Counted from the stretch's first letter, positions 44,090 to 54,777 are shown. The stretch: DNA of 64,000 bases from Planctomonas psychrotolerans (GCF_008642235.1 NZ_SJEV01000001.1:248001-312000); one strand, 5' to 3'. Notes: generated by a model from the sequence alone, not told the origin. Program-made: numbers and translations.

Positions 44090-46234
44090 TCAGACGCGGG
44101 CGCCGCGGGATCGCCAGAGCAGCCAGACGAAGTAGGGCGCACCGATGAGGGCGGTGACGAGTCCGGCGGGGAGTTGCCCGGGTGCGATCGCCGTGCGGCC
44201 GATGGCATCCGCGGCGCACACGAGGGCCGCTCCGAGCAGCACCGCCACGGGGATCACGCGGGAGTGGCGACTGCCCACGAGCGCGCGGGCCGCGTGCGGT
44301 GCGATCAGACCCACGAAGGCGATCACGCCGACGGATGCCACGGCCGTCGCCGTGAGCGCGACGGCGATGGCCAGGAGTCCCAGCCGGGTGCGCCCGAGAT
44401 CGAGTCCCAGCAGCCGGGGTGTGTCGTCATCCAGTGCCAGCAGGTCGAGCGGACGGCGCTGCCAGACGAGAAGCGGCACCGCGATCGCCACCGCGAGGAG
44501 CACGGGCAGGATCGAATCCATCGACCGCCCGTACGTCGATCCGGACAGCCAGGTGAGGGCCTTCGTCTGGTTGTAGGGGTCGGTGAGCACGATGAGCAGC
44601 GTGATGATCGCGAGCGTTCCGGCCGACACCCCCACGCCGATCAGCACGAGCCGGTTCTGCGCGAGTCCCCCGCGCGCGGCGAGCCCGAAGACGAGCAGCG
44701 CGGCCAGCGTGGCACCGACGAGCGCCGATCCGGTCACCAGCCAGGCGCTCGCGAGCGGGACCGCGGTGATCACGGCGATCGCGGCCAGCCCGGCCCCGCC
44801 GGAGACGCCGAGGATGCCCGGCTCGGCCAGGGCGTTGCGCGACACGGTCTGCACCACGAGGCCGGCCAGCGCGAGCGCGGCCCCGGCGAGCAGCGCGGCG
44901 AGCACCCGCGGGATGCGCGCGTTGAGGATGTAGGTGACCGTGCTGCCGGCCTGCCCGCTGACCCAGTTCGCCACGTCGCCGAGGAGGAGCTTGGCATCGC
45001 CGAGGAGGACGGCGGCGATGACGATGCCCACCGTCGTGACCGAGAGGAGGAGCATGGTGAGCACGAACCGACGGTGCGACCGCACCCGGGCGAGGGCAGC
45101 ACCGCCGGTGGTGCCGCTCGAGTCTGTCACCCGGTAGGCGAGCGCCACGAGGAAGATCGCCCCGAGCACGGTCGTCACCACCCCGGTGGGCACCTCGACG
45201 CCGGCCTGAGCACCGAGGATCGTGCGCAGCAGCACGTCGGCGCCCACCACGACGACCACCCCGACGAGTCCGCTGAGCGGGAGGAGGATGCGGTGCCGGT
45301 GCAGGCCGCGGATGTGCGGCACGAGCAGACGGACGATGGCCGGGGCGCAGAGGCCGACGAACCCGATCGGTCCGGCGACCGTGACGGTGGCCGCCGAGAG
45401 CAGCACCGCGAGCACCACCGCGACGGAACGGGTGGCACGTGGGTTCACGCCGAGCACGCGCGCCGTGTCGTCGCCCAGCGCCGTGATGTCGAGCCGGCGC
45501 CCGAGCAGCATCAGCCCCGCGAGGGCCAGCAGCACGACCGGTGCCATCTGTGCAGCGGCGGAAATGCCGATCTGGGCGAGGCTGCCGCTCCCCCACGCGA
45601 AGAGGCCGGTCGTCTCCTCGGCGAAGAGGATGAGCAGCATGCTGGTGACCGACGACAGGCCGAGCGCGATGGCCGACCCGGCGAGCACCAGGCGAATCGA
45701 CGTGCCGCCCCCGCCCGAGGACAGGCCGAGCACCACGGCCGCCGCCGCGAGACCACCGAGGAAGGCGACGAGACCGGCGGGCACCACGGGGAGCGCTAGC
45801 CCGAACGCGGCCGAGGCCACGATCGCCAGGTGCGCGCCCGCGTTCACCGCGAGCGTGTCGGGGGACGCGAGGATGTTGCGCGACACCGACTGAAGCGCGG
45901 CACCGGCCGCCCCGAGGGCCACACCGACGAGGAGTCCCGCCGCGAGCCGCGGGATCCTCGACGCGACGACGACGGCCGCCGCGTCGTCGGTGCCCCGTCC
46001 GAGGAGCAGGGCGAGCAGGTCGCCCACGCCGACCGCGGCCGTGCCCTGGGTGAGATGCACCGCCGACAGCGCGACGATGGCCGCAAGGATGCCGATCACG
46101 AGGGTCGCGAGCCCGACGGATGCGCGCCCCGCCGGGGCGGACCCCACCGGTGCGGACGGCGTCGGCGTCGGAGGTGCCACTGCAGGGTGTGCCGACACCG
46201 GTTTCCGGGTGGCGGGCGGCGTCGGCACCACCAC
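44090..46234 (-). CDS. fused FecCD-type siderophore ABC permease (two domains)
   Basis: About 714 residues, two FecCD permease domains in one chain. Each carries the family motif: SRIPRLAAGLLVGVALGAAGAALQ near the start of half one and ARIPRVLAALLAGAALALAGLVVQ near the start of half two, and GPIGFVGLCAPAIVR and VGVIAFVGLIAPHAAR in their cytoplasmic coupling regions. The normal state is two separate 330-residue proteins or a homodimer; fused forms occur in FhuB. It forms the membrane channel for ferric siderophores. I start it at the GTG at 46234, right after the stop of the binding-protein gene; the frame is open further upstream but unlikely to be used. Confidence 0.9.
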   Translation of the reverse strand: MVVPTPPATRKPVSAHPAVAPPTPTPSAPVGSAPAGRASVGLATLVIGILAAIVALSAVHLTQGTAAVGVGDLLALLLGRGTDDAAAVVVASRIPRLAAGLLVGVALGAAGAALQSVSRNILASPDTLAVNAGAHLAIVASAAFGLALPVVPAGLVAFLGGLAAAAVVLGLSSGGGGTSIRLVLAGSAIALGLSSVTSMLLILFAEETTGLFAWGSGSLAQIGISAAAQMAPVVLLALAGLMLLGRRLDITALGDDTARVLGVNPRATRSVAVVLAVLLSAATVTVAGPIGFVGLCAPAIVRLLVPHIRGLHRHRILLPLSGLVGVVVVVGADVLLRTILGAQAGVEVPTGVVTTVLGAIFLVALAYRVTDSSGTTGGAALARVRSHRRFVLTMLLLSVTTVGIVIAAVLLGDAKLLLGDVANWVSGQAGSTVTYILNARIPRVLAALLAGAALALAGLVVQTVSRNALAEPGILGVSGGAGLAAIAVITAVPLASAWLVTGSALVGATLAALLVFGLAARGGLAQNRLVLIGVGVSAGTLAIITLLIVLTDPYNQTKALTWLSGSTYGRSMDSILPVLLAVAIAVPLLVWQRRPLDLLALDDDTPRLLGLDLGRTRLGLLAIAVALTATAVASVGVIAFVGLIAPHAARALVGSRHSRVIPVAVLLGAALVCAADAIGRTAIAPGQLPAGLVTALIGAPYFVWLLWRSRGARV

Positions 46235-46236
46235 CG

Positions 46237-47217
46237 CTACGCCGTGAGCGTGGAGACGAGACCGTCGATGTACAGCTCCATGGAGCTCGGTCCGCCGAAC
46301 ATCCAGATGCCGTCGGGCAGGCGATGCACCTTGTCTCCGGTGACGAACGGCAGCGATTCCCAAATCGCGTTCCCGGCTAGACCGGTGGCGAAGGGATCGT
46401 CGGCCTCGGCGCCGTTAGTAATGTAGACGAAGTGCACGTCGCCGAGCGCCGTCAGGCCCTCCACATCGGCACTCGCGAGGCCGTAGTCGGGGTCGCCCTC
46501 GAGCTCCCAGGGCGTGACGACACCGAGCTGCTCGTTCACCGAGGCGAGCAGGGATCCGCTCACGAACGGACGGATGGAGACCTGGTTCGACGCGATCCAC
46601 CCATCGGCGAACGCGACGGGTGCCCCCTCGAGCCCGGCGTCGGCGAGGGCGGCCTTCCCGTCGGCGACCGCCGTCTCGTAGCCGGCGAGCACCTCGTCGG
46701 CGGCATCCTCGGTGGCCGTCGCCTCGGCGATCAGCTCCAGGTTCTCGTACATCTGCTCGATCTGGCCGTCCGCATCCGCGGAGCGCACGACGAGCACGGG
46801 CACGAACTCCTCGAGTTGCGCGATGGCTGCCTCGGGGAGGTCGGTGGTCGCGACCACCAGGTCGGGCTCCAGGGCCGCCACGGCGTCGATGCTCGGCTCG
46901 CCGCGCGTGCCGATGTCGGTCACGTCGTCGGACAGCGGTTCCGCTGCCACCCAGGCCGAGTAGCCCTCCGTGTCGGCGGCTCCCACCGGCATGACGCCGA
47001 GCGAGACGAGATGCTCGACCACGTTCCACTCGGTCCCGACCACTCGCGTGGCGGGACCGTCGAGCTCGACCTCGGTGCCGCGGGCGTCGGTGAGGGTGAT
47101 CGCGTCGCCTGACGCGGATGCCGCGGTGCCCGAGGCGGGTTCGGTGGTGCCGCACCCGGTGAGGGCGAGCAGGGCCGCCGAGGCGAGGGCGGTGAGAGGG
47201 AGAAGTCGAGCGTTCAT
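46237..47217 (-). CDS. ferric siderophore-binding lipoprotein (ABC transporter)
   Basis: 326 residues from the ATG at 47217. A lipoprotein signal peptide ends in LTGCGTT (lipobox). The mature protein has the Fe-siderophore binding fold: ATRVVGTEWNVVEHLVSLGVMPVGAAD, IDAVAALEPDLVVAT and GDVHFVYITNG. It delivers ferric siderophore to the fused permease just downstream. Its start overlaps the ATPase stop by 4 nt (ATGA). The transported siderophore is not deducible. Confidence 0.92.
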   Translation of the reverse strand: MNARLLPLTALASAALLALTGCGTTEPASGTAASASGDAITLTDARGTEVELDGPATRVVGTEWNVVEHLVSLGVMPVGAADTEGYSAWVAAEPLSDDVTDIGTRGEPSIDAVAALEPDLVVATTDLPEAAIAQLEEFVPVLVVRSADADGQIEQMYENLELIAEATATEDAADEVLAGYETAVADGKAALADAGLEGAPVAFADGWIASNQVSIRPFVSGSLLASVNEQLGVVTPWELEGDPDYGLASADVEGLTALGDVHFVYITNGAEADDPFATGLAGNAIWESLPFVTGDKVHRLPDGIWMFGGPSSMELYIDGLVSTLTA

Positions 47218-48062
47218 CGAGACTGGAGCAGCCTTTCGGATCGTGTGGAGTGACGGCCGACGGCGCGGGTGCGCAACTGGCCGGTGGAGAAGTCGGTGTC
47301 GACATCCACGCGGATGCCGTACGTGGCGCTGAGCCGCTCGCTGGTGAAGACCTCGCTCGCGGTTCCGGAGGCGATGACGCGCCCCTCGCCCAGAAGGACC
47401 ACGGAGTCGGCGACCGCGGCCGCCTGATCGAGATCGTGCAGCACGACACCCACGGTGATCCCGTGCTCGTCGACGAGGTCGCGGATGAGGTCGAGGATCT
47501 CGACCTGGTAGCGGAGGTCCAGGTAGGTGGTCGGCTCGTCGAGCAGGAGCACGCCCGTGTCTTGGGCGAGGCAGCTCGCGAGCCAGACTCTCTGAAGCTG
47601 GCCCCCGGAGAGCTGGTCGACGCTGCGGTCGGCGAGGTCGTCGACCCCGGTGACGCTCATCGCGTGCGCCACGACGGCGGCGCCGCCCTCGTCTCCGCGG
47701 CGCCAGCGGCCGCGGTGCGGGTGCCGACCGAACTCGACGACGTCCCGCACGCACACGCCGCTCGGCACCGGCCGGCTCTGCGCGAGCATCGTCACGCGGC
47801 GGGCGAAGTCGCACCGGGCCAGCAACAGCGCATCCGTGCCGTCGTCGAGCGTGACCGCGCCGGACTTCGGCGGGTGGAGTCGCGCGAGCGAACGGAGGAG
47901 CGTGGATTTGCCGCTACCGTTGGGGCCGATGAGTGCGGTGACGCGATGCGGCTCCAGCAGGAGATCGGCCCCGTGCACGACGTCGACCGAGTCGTAGGAC
48001 AGGGTGAGCGCGGTGGCGGACAAGCCCTGCGGCTCGCGTCGGGGTGGCGCCTCGGAGAACAT
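47214..48062 (-). CDS. siderophore ABC transporter ATPase (FepC/FhuC type)
   Basis: Up to 282 residues. Walker A IGPNGSGKSTLLR, Q-loop region VTMLAQSRPVPSG, signature QLSGGQLQRVWLAS, Walker B GVLLLDEPTTYLDL and switch His in VVLHDLD are intact. It powers uptake through the fused permease. The ATG at 48062 touches a perfect iron box at 48062-48080, leaving no room for an untranslated leader; a TTG at 48023 (LSATALTLSYD) fits the family N-terminus better, so the first 13 residues may not be translated. First gene of the iron operon. Confidence 0.92.
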   Translation of the reverse strand: MFSEAPPRREPQGLSATALTLSYDSVDVVHGADLLLEPHRVTALIGPNGSGKSTLLRSLARLHPPKSGAVTLDDGTDALLLARCDFARRVTMLAQSRPVPSGVCVRDVVEFGRHPHRGRWRRGDEGGAAVVAHAMSVTGVDDLADRSVDQLSGGQLQRVWLASCLAQDTGVLLLDEPTTYLDLRYQVEILDLIRDLVDEHGITVGVVLHDLDQAAAVADSVVLLGEGRVIASGTASEVFTSERLSATYGIRVDVDTDFSTGQLRTRAVGRHSTRSERLLQSR

Positions 48063-48080
48063 AAGGTAAGGCTAACCTAA
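48062..48080 (-). promoter_or_regulatory. IdeR/DtxR iron box
   Basis: The 19 bases TAAGGTAAGGCTAACCTAA match the IdeR/DtxR consensus TWAGGTWAGSCTWACCTWA at every position. With iron, IdeR/DtxR binds such sites and represses siderophore uptake. The box overlaps the proposed ATG of the ATPase gene, so it should cover the -10 region of a promoter whose start is at about 48050. Confidence 0.93.
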
Positions 48081-48305
48081 ACCTAGGCCTCTCTCGAACG
48101 TCTGGCCGTTTCGGTCACGAATGGCGGGGTGTGAATGCCAGATGCTTTGCCTACATCCGGACCGTATGGGCAGGTGCACGCCGAGCATGTGCGCTCGTAT
48201 GCGTGCGCCCCTCTGCCATGCCGGAGTGCGTGCACATGAGCGCTGTAGGTGTGCCTGCGCATGGGCACTGTACGTGCGTGTGGTGCGCGGTGCGCATGCG
48301 TGCGT
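48081..48305. other. alternating purine-pyrimidine intergenic tract
   Basis: Between the iron box and the end of xerD, 48170-48310 is dominated by GTGCG, GCGCATG and TGCGTGCG-type alternations, with many TG/CG steps. Such DNA can adopt left-handed Z form under supercoiling. No gene or regular repeat period is seen. Confidence 0.6.
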
Positions 48306-49532
48306 TCAGCGGGCGCGCGGATGCGCCGTGGTGTACATGTCGCGCAGGGTGTCCGCGGTGACGAGGGTGTAGATCTGCGTTGTCGCGACCGAGGAGTGCC
48401 CGAGCAGTTCCTGCACGACGCGTACATCGGCACCGCCGGCGAGCAGGTGCGTCGCGAACGAGTGCCGGAAGGTGTGCGGCGAGATCTCGATGCCGAGGTG
48501 GGCGCGTTCCGCCGCCGCCCGGATGATGAGCCAGGCGTTCTGTCGCGACATCCGCTGCCCGCGCTGACCGAGGAACAGCGCGGGCGTGGCGCGGCCCTTC
48601 GCCGACAGTGTCGGTCGCACGCGCACGAGGTAGGCGTCGAGCGCCTCGCGGGCGAAGCTCCCCACCGGCACGATCCGTTGCTTGTCGCCCTTCCCGACGA
48701 CGCGGATCATGTCCCCCACGACGGACGCTGAGCCTGTCGACCCCACGGTCCCTGAGCCCGTCGAAGGGACGGTCCCCGATCCTGTCGACCCCACGGTCCC
48801 TGAGCCTGTCGAAGGGACGGTCCCCGATCCTGTCGACCCCACGGTCCCTGAGCCTGTCGAAGGGACGGTCCCCGATGCTGTCGACCCCACGGTCCCTGAG
48901 CCTGTCGAAGGGACGTTGCGGAACGTCCCTTCGACACGCTCAGGGACCGCATGCGCCTCTCCCCCGGTAAGCACGTCGTCCACGTTGAGTCCGACGACCT
49001 CGGAGATGCGCGCCCCGGTGGCGTAGAGCAGTTCGAGCAGCGCGCGATCCCGGAGGGCGAGCGGCTCGTCTCCCGCGGTGGCCGACAGCACGCGCTCCAT
49101 CTGCTCGATCGTGATGGCCTTCGGGAGACGGCTCGGCAGCTTGGGCGGTCGCACATCCGCGGAGACGTCCTCGGTCACCACACCCTCCTCCTGCAGGTAT
49201 CGGGAGAACGTGCGCACCGACGACAGCATGCGCGCGGTCGAGGATGCGGTGAGTGGCGCATCCCCGGCTGAGCGCAGGTGCGCGGCGAACCCCGACACGT
49301 GCTGTGTGGTGATCGCGGAAGGCGCGTCGACGCCCTCGGTCGCCAGGAAGCTCGCATACCGGTCGAGGTCGCGTCGGTACGCCGCCACCGTGTTCGCGGA
49401 GAGACCGCGCTCCACGGTCACATGCCGCAGGTACCGCTCTATGGCGATCGTGAGCGGCGTGCGCACGGGCGCGGACTGCTTATCGGCGGGCGCCCCGGGG
49501 CCCGCGTCCGCCGCGTCGGGCGGCGAAGTCAC
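48306..49532 (-). CDS. xerD: tyrosine recombinase XerD with repeat insertion
   Basis: 408 residues from the GTG at 49532 (GTGA overlap with the NUDIX gene). XerD with XerC resolves chromosome dimers at dif. All catalytic residues can be seen: Arg in [12 protein letters not shown] (about 174), Lys in [11 protein letters not shown] (about 281), [12 protein letters not shown] (about 355), the His in LLGHSS and Tyr in TTQIYTLV (about 387). Between the first and second, residues about 190-270 are an extra stretch of [16 protein letters not shown] repeats coded by in-frame palindromic repeats; normal XerD is about 300 residues. The insert sits in the loop of the beta2-beta3 hairpin, before the catalytic Lys strand. 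The gene has no frameshift, so it appears to be expressed. Confidence 0.93.
   Translation of the reverse strand: MTSPPDAADAGPGAPADKQSAPVRTPLTIAIERYLRHVTVERGLSANTVAAYRRDLDRYASFLATEGVDAPSAITTQHVSGFAAHLRSAGDAPLTASSTARMLSSVRTFSRYLQEEGVVTEDVSADVRPPKLPSRLPKAITIEQMERVLSATAGDEPLALRDRALLELLYATGARISEVVGLNVDDVLTGGEAHAVPERVEGTFRNVPSTGSGTVGSTASGTVPSTGSGTVGSTGSGTVPSTGSGTVGSTGSGTVPSTGSGTVGSTGSASVVGDMIRVVGKGDKQRIVPVGSFAREALDAYLVRVRPTLSAKGRATPALFLGQRGQRMSRQNAWLIIRAAAERAHLGIEISPHTFRHSFATHLLAGGADVRVVQELLGHSSVATTQIYTLVTADTLRDMYTTAHPRAR
48736..48927 (-). repeat. 48-bp in-frame minisatellite in xerD
   Basis: The segment starting GTCGACCCCACGGTCCCTGA recurs at 48736, 48784, 48832 and 48880, exactly 48 bp apart, with only one or two base changes. 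Each unit contains the dispersed palindrome (CCTGAGCCTGTCGAAGGGAC). 48 bp are 16 codons, so copy number can change without shifting the frame. Confidence 0.93.
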
Positions 49533-50155
49533 CGGCCCTGGATGCCGAGCTTCGGGTGGCGCGGCCACGGGGAATCCGCCTCGCCGAGGGACTCCCAGTT
49601 GCGGGAGCGGGCAGCGGTGGCGGCCAGCACCGCGATGGTGGTGGACGGGTTGTGCAGGCGTCGGGCGAGCACGGCATCCAGCGCCTCATCGAGCGACACC
49701 CACCGCGTCTCGATGTCCGCCTCCTCCTCCGTGCGGTCGAACGCCTCGGCGGTGGCGGTGAGGCCCCGCGCCAGGTAGATGCGGATGACCTCGTCGCTTC
49801 CGCCGGGCGACGTGTAGAACTCGCTCAACAGGCTCCAGTCGGCGGCCTCGAGATCGGCCTCCTCGGCCAGCTCGCGCTTCGCGGCGTCGAGCGGGTTCTC
49901 GCCGGCTTCATCGAGCAGCCCCGCTGGGATCTCCCACTCGCGGTGGCGCACCGGGTGCCGGTACTGCTGGATGAGCAGGACGCGACCCTCGTCGTCCATG
50001 GCGAGGATCGCCACGGCACCAGTGTGGTCCACATACTCGCGGGTGATCTCGGCGTCGTTGTACTCGAACACGTCGCGGCGGATGTTCCAGACGACGCCCT
50101 CGTAGACGAGCTCGCTGGACACCACCTTCGGCGTCGATGCCTCGTCCTGGATCAC
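49529..50155 (-). CDS. NUDIX hydrolase, ADP-ribose pyrophosphatase type
   Basis: 208 residues. The Nudix box [21 protein letters not shown] followed by ADLEA is complete, and the preceding [20 protein letters not shown] and the following [19 protein letters not shown] are typical of ADP-ribose pyrophosphatases (NudF-like), which split ADP-ribose into AMP and ribose-5-phosphate. It is between pyrG and xerD as in most Actinobacteria, overlapping xerD by 4 nt. An ATG start at 50155. Confidence 0.93.
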   Translation of the reverse strand: MIQDEASTPKVVSSELVYEGVVWNIRRDVFEYNDAEITREYVDHTGAVAILAMDDEGRVLLIQQYRHPVRHREWEIPAGLLDEAGENPLDAAKRELAEEADLEAADWSLLSEFYTSPGGSDEVIRIYLARGLTATAEAFDRTEEEADIETRWVSLDEALDAVLARRLHNPSTTIAVLAATAARSRNWESLGEADSPWPRHPKLGIQGR

Positions 50156-50273
50156 GGTCGTCTCCGTTCGGTCGTTTCCCTGCGGTTCCCGAGCCTAGTC
50201 ACGCCGGTGCCGCGCGCTGCCGCTGTGGTCGCGGCGCACCGTTCCCAGGAGCTTGCGCGGGGCATCACCTCGC

Positions 50274-50600
50274 GTCCCTTCGACAGGCTCAGGGACCGTG
50301 GTGAGCGTTCTCGATGACGGTGACCACACGGCGCGGAAGCTTGTCGAAGGGACGTTACCTCAAGTCCCTTCGACAGGCTCAGGGACCGTGGTGAGCGTTC
50401 TCGATGACGGTGACCACACGGCGCGGGAGCTTGTCGAAGGGACGTTACCTCAAGCCCCTTCGACAGGCTCAGGGACCGCGGTTAGCGTTACCGGGCTCGG
50501 CGACCACACGGTCCCTGAGCTTGTCGAAGGGACGCTGCCTGAAGCCCCTTCGACAGGCTCAGGGACCGTGATGACAGGCTCAGGGACCGCGCCGTCGGCG
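50274..50600. repeat. 90-bp tandem repeat behind pyrG
   Basis: Copies begin at 50274, 50364, 50454 and 50544, exactly 90 bp apart; each contains two opposite halves of the dispersed palindrome around a TGGTGAGCGTTCTCGATGAC-type spacer. The last copies are diverged or cut. The array lies between the NUDIX start and the 3' end of pyrG, read on neither strand by a real gene. Every unit can form a strong hairpin, so it may end pyrG transcription. Confidence 0.9.
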
Positions 50601-50603
50601 GCG

Positions 50604-52283
<1,680 letters not shown>

Positions 52284-52387
52284 GGGCTTCGATCCTATCC
52301 CAGCTTCACAGGACGCGGGACCGGCGAGCCGAGCGGCGGCGCAGCCGGATGCGAGCGGCGGTGCAGCGGGCGGTGCAGAGTGGACGG

Positions 52388-52783
52388 GTGAGCAATGACG
52401 ACACCGGGCAGAGGCCCGCCCTCCGCTTCCACTCCACCGTGCTCGACGCACCGGACGCCAACGAGCTCGCCGCCTTCTACCGCCGACTGCTCGGCTGGGA
52501 GACGCGCACGGACGAGCCCGGCTGGGTCACGCTGGCCGCACCCGGTGGAGGTGCCGGACTCTCGTTCCAGACCGAGGACGCCTACGTGCGGCCGGTCTGG
52601 CCGGCGGGACCGGGTGACCCGCAGATGTCGATGCACCTCGACATCGCCGTGGACGACCTGGATGCGGCGAGCGCCCACGCGGTCACAGCCGGCGCCACGG
52701 TGGCCGAGTTCCAGCCCCAGGATGACGTGCGCGTGCACCTCGACCCCGCGGGGCATCCGTTCTGCCTCTTCCTCGACGCGTAG
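52388..52783 (+). CDS. VOC/glyoxalase family protein
   Basis: 131 residues from the GTG at 52388. [24 protein letters not shown] opens the fold and GHPFCLFLD closes it. It is of the 'glyoxalase-like, Asp/Asn-poor' type with one domain pair; metal ligands cannot all be assigned. It diverges from pyrG by about 105 bases. Function beyond the fold is unknown. Confidence 0.87.
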   Translation: MSNDDTGQRPALRFHSTVLDAPDANELAAFYRRLLGWETRTDEPGWVTLAAPGGGAGLSFQTEDAYVRPVWPAGPGDPQMSMHLDIAVDDLDAASAHAVTAGATVAEFQPQDDVRVHLDPAGHPFCLFLDA

Positions 52784-52812
52784 GCGCGCCGATACGACGC
52801 CACGGGTGACCG

Positions 52813-53325
52813 CTACGGCCAGTGCGCCGCCTCGAGCACGGCGGCGGCCGCCTCGGCGACGGTGAGGTGCGTGGCATCCACCACGGCGTCCTCGAGCGAC
52901 GCCTCATCGAGGACGCCCTGCAGTTCCCCCGCACGCTCCAGGTGCCACGCGAGGTGCGCGTCGTGGGCGGCGTGCCGCCCGCCGAGGCGCTCCCGCACCA
53001 CGTCGAGATCCACATCGATGCGGCACACGGTGAGGTCGCCTGTCGCCTGCTCGTACTGGGCGCGACCCTCGGCCGTCTCCATCACACCCGCGAGCACCAC
53101 GTGCGTGACGCCCGCATCACGGTAGGTCCCGAGCATCAGCCGCAGGTTGGCGAGCTCGACCCGGTTGTTGAACGGGTCGTCGTCCGGGGCCGGCCACGTG
53201 TTGCGCAGCCAGTCGAGGTCGATGACCGCATTCGGCACGCTCCGGTCGCTGAGCAGGTCCCCCACCGCATCCGCGACGCTCGTCTTGCCGACGCCCACCG
53301 TGCCGTTGAGGAAGAGCGCGCGCAT
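52813..53325 (-). CDS. P-loop nucleotide-binding protein (kinase-like)
   Basis: 170 residues. Walker A FLNGTVGVGKTSVADAVG is at 5-22, and AVIDLDWLRNTWP is a phosphate-acceptor-side motif like that of small-molecule kinases. It resembles the shikimate/gluconate kinase-like P-loop group but substrate residues are not diagnostic. It is 24 bases ahead of the tyrS 3' end, on the same strand, so may be read through from tyrS. Confidence 0.8.
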   Translation of the reverse strand: MRALFLNGTVGVGKTSVADAVGDLLSDRSVPNAVIDLDWLRNTWPAPDDDPFNNRVELANLRLMLGTYRDAGVTHVVLAGVMETAEGRAQYEQATGDLTVCRIDVDLDVVRERLGGRHAAHDAHLAWHLERAGELQGVLDEASLEDAVVDATHLTVAEAAAAVLEAAHWP

Positions 53326-53348
53326 GGCCGTCCTGTCCGTCGGGACGG

Positions 53349-54656
53349 CTACTCGACGAAGACGCCGGCGAGCGTCTTCTTGCCGCGACGCAGCACGGCG
53401 AAGCGTCCGCCGAGCAGTGCACCGTCGAGCGTGGCCTCGGCCGACGCCACCTTGGCGTTGTTGAGGTAGACGCCGCCCTCGGCGACGGCCCGGCGTGCTG
53501 CGCTCAGGCTCGGGGTGAGGCCCGTCGACACCAGCAGGTCGAGCACCGCGGATGCGGCGGGCGCCGTCACGTGCGGAAGCTCGCGGAGCGCCGCCTCGAG
53601 CGTCGCCACGTCGAGCGCGGCGAGCTCGCCCTGGCCGAACAGCGCGGACGACGCGGCGATGGCGGACTCGGTGGCCTCCGCACCGTGGACGAGCGACGTG
53701 ACCTCCCAGGCGAGCGTGCGCTGCGCCTCTCGACGGAACGGCTCGCTCTCCACCACACCCGCGAGACGCTCGATCTCGGCGCGCGGCACGAAGGTGAAGA
53801 CCTTGAGCCGGTCAATCACGTCGGCGTCGTCGGTGTTCAGCCAGAACTGGTACATGGCGTAGGGGCTCGTCATGGCGGGGTCGAGCCACACGGCGTTGCC
53901 CTCGCTCTTGCCGAACTTGGTGCCGTCGGAGTTGGTGATGAGCGGGGTGCCGATGGCGTGCACACTCGTGCCCTCGGCCCGGTGGATGAGGTCGGTGCCG
54001 CTCGTGAGGTTGCCCCACTGGTCGCTGCCACCAGTCTGCAGCACGCAGTCGTAGTGGCGGAACAGTTCGAGGTAGTCCATGCCCTGCAGGATCTGGTAGC
54101 TGAACTCGGTGTAGCTGATGCCCGCGTCGGAGTTGAGGCGCGCGCTCACGGCGTCCTTCTTGAGCATGGTGCCCACGCGGTAGTGCTTGCCGATGTCGCG
54201 CAGGAAGTCGATGGCCGACATCGGCGCGGTCCAGTCCAGGTTGTTCACGAGCCGGGCCGCATTGTCGCCCTCGAAGCTCAGGAACTTGGACACCTGGCCC
54301 TGCAGGTAGCTCACCCACTCGGCCACGATCTCCGGGGTGTTCAGCGTGCGCTCAGCGGTGGGCTTGGGGTCGCCGATGAGACCCGTCGAACCGCCGACGA
54401 GACCGAGCGGCCGGTGACCGGCGAGCTGGAGGCGGCGCAAGAGGAGCAGCTGCACGAGATTGCCGAGGTGGAGGCTCGGCGCTGTCGGGTCGAACCCGCA
54501 GTAGTAGGTGATCGGCGGGCCGGCGAGCAGCGCGCGCAGGGCATCCGCATCGGTCGAGACGTGCACATACCCGCGCCACACGATCTCGTCCCAGATATCG
54601 GCGAACGAGTCGTCGTTCTGCTGCGTGCGGAGGGCATCGGATGCGGGAGCTGACAC
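53349..54656 (-). CDS. tyrS: tyrosyl-tRNA synthetase
   Basis: 435 residues from the GTG at 54656, the only start codon just before the conserved region. The HIGH-like motif PTAPSLHLGN (about 58-66) and KMSKS-like motif DGTKFGKSEGN are intact, ADDVIDRLKVF and the C-terminal S4-like domain (TPSLSAARRAVAEGGVYLNN) complete a TyrRS of normal length. The further upstream in-frame text up to 54809 is non-conserved. No T-box leader is seen, as expected in Actinobacteria where TyrS is not T-box controlled here. Confidence 0.95.
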   Translation of the reverse strand: MSAPASDALRTQQNDDSFADIWDEIVWRGYVHVSTDADALRALLAGPPITYYCGFDPTAPSLHLGNLVQLLLLRRLQLAGHRPLGLVGGSTGLIGDPKPTAERTLNTPEIVAEWVSYLQGQVSKFLSFEGDNAARLVNNLDWTAPMSAIDFLRDIGKHYRVGTMLKKDAVSARLNSDAGISYTEFSYQILQGMDYLELFRHYDCVLQTGGSDQWGNLTSGTDLIHRAEGTSVHAIGTPLITNSDGTKFGKSEGNAVWLDPAMTSPYAMYQFWLNTDDADVIDRLKVFTFVPRAEIERLAGVVESEPFRREAQRTLAWEVTSLVHGAEATESAIAASSALFGQGELAALDVATLEAALRELPHVTAPAASAVLDLLVSTGLTPSLSAARRAVAEGGVYLNNAKVASAEATLDGALLGGRFAVLRRGKKTLAGVFVE

Positions 54657-54777
54657 GAGAGTCGAGACTACCAGCGGGTCCCGACCGCCCCCCTCTCCCG
54701 CTGTCGTGCTGCCCACGTCCTCGCACCTCCTCCACGGGGCCGGATGCGGTGACGGTGGTGGGTTATACGCTGGCGCC

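Noticed and set aside
46235-46363. Longer N-terminus for the fused permease
   Set aside because: It would overlap the binding-protein gene by 40 codons with low-complexity text; GTG codons right after that gene's stop are better starts.
48736-48927. Possible CRISPR array in xerD or behind pyrG
   Set aside because: Units are tandem minisatellites without unique spacers, and the xerD one is in frame inside a conserved gene; no cas genes nearby.
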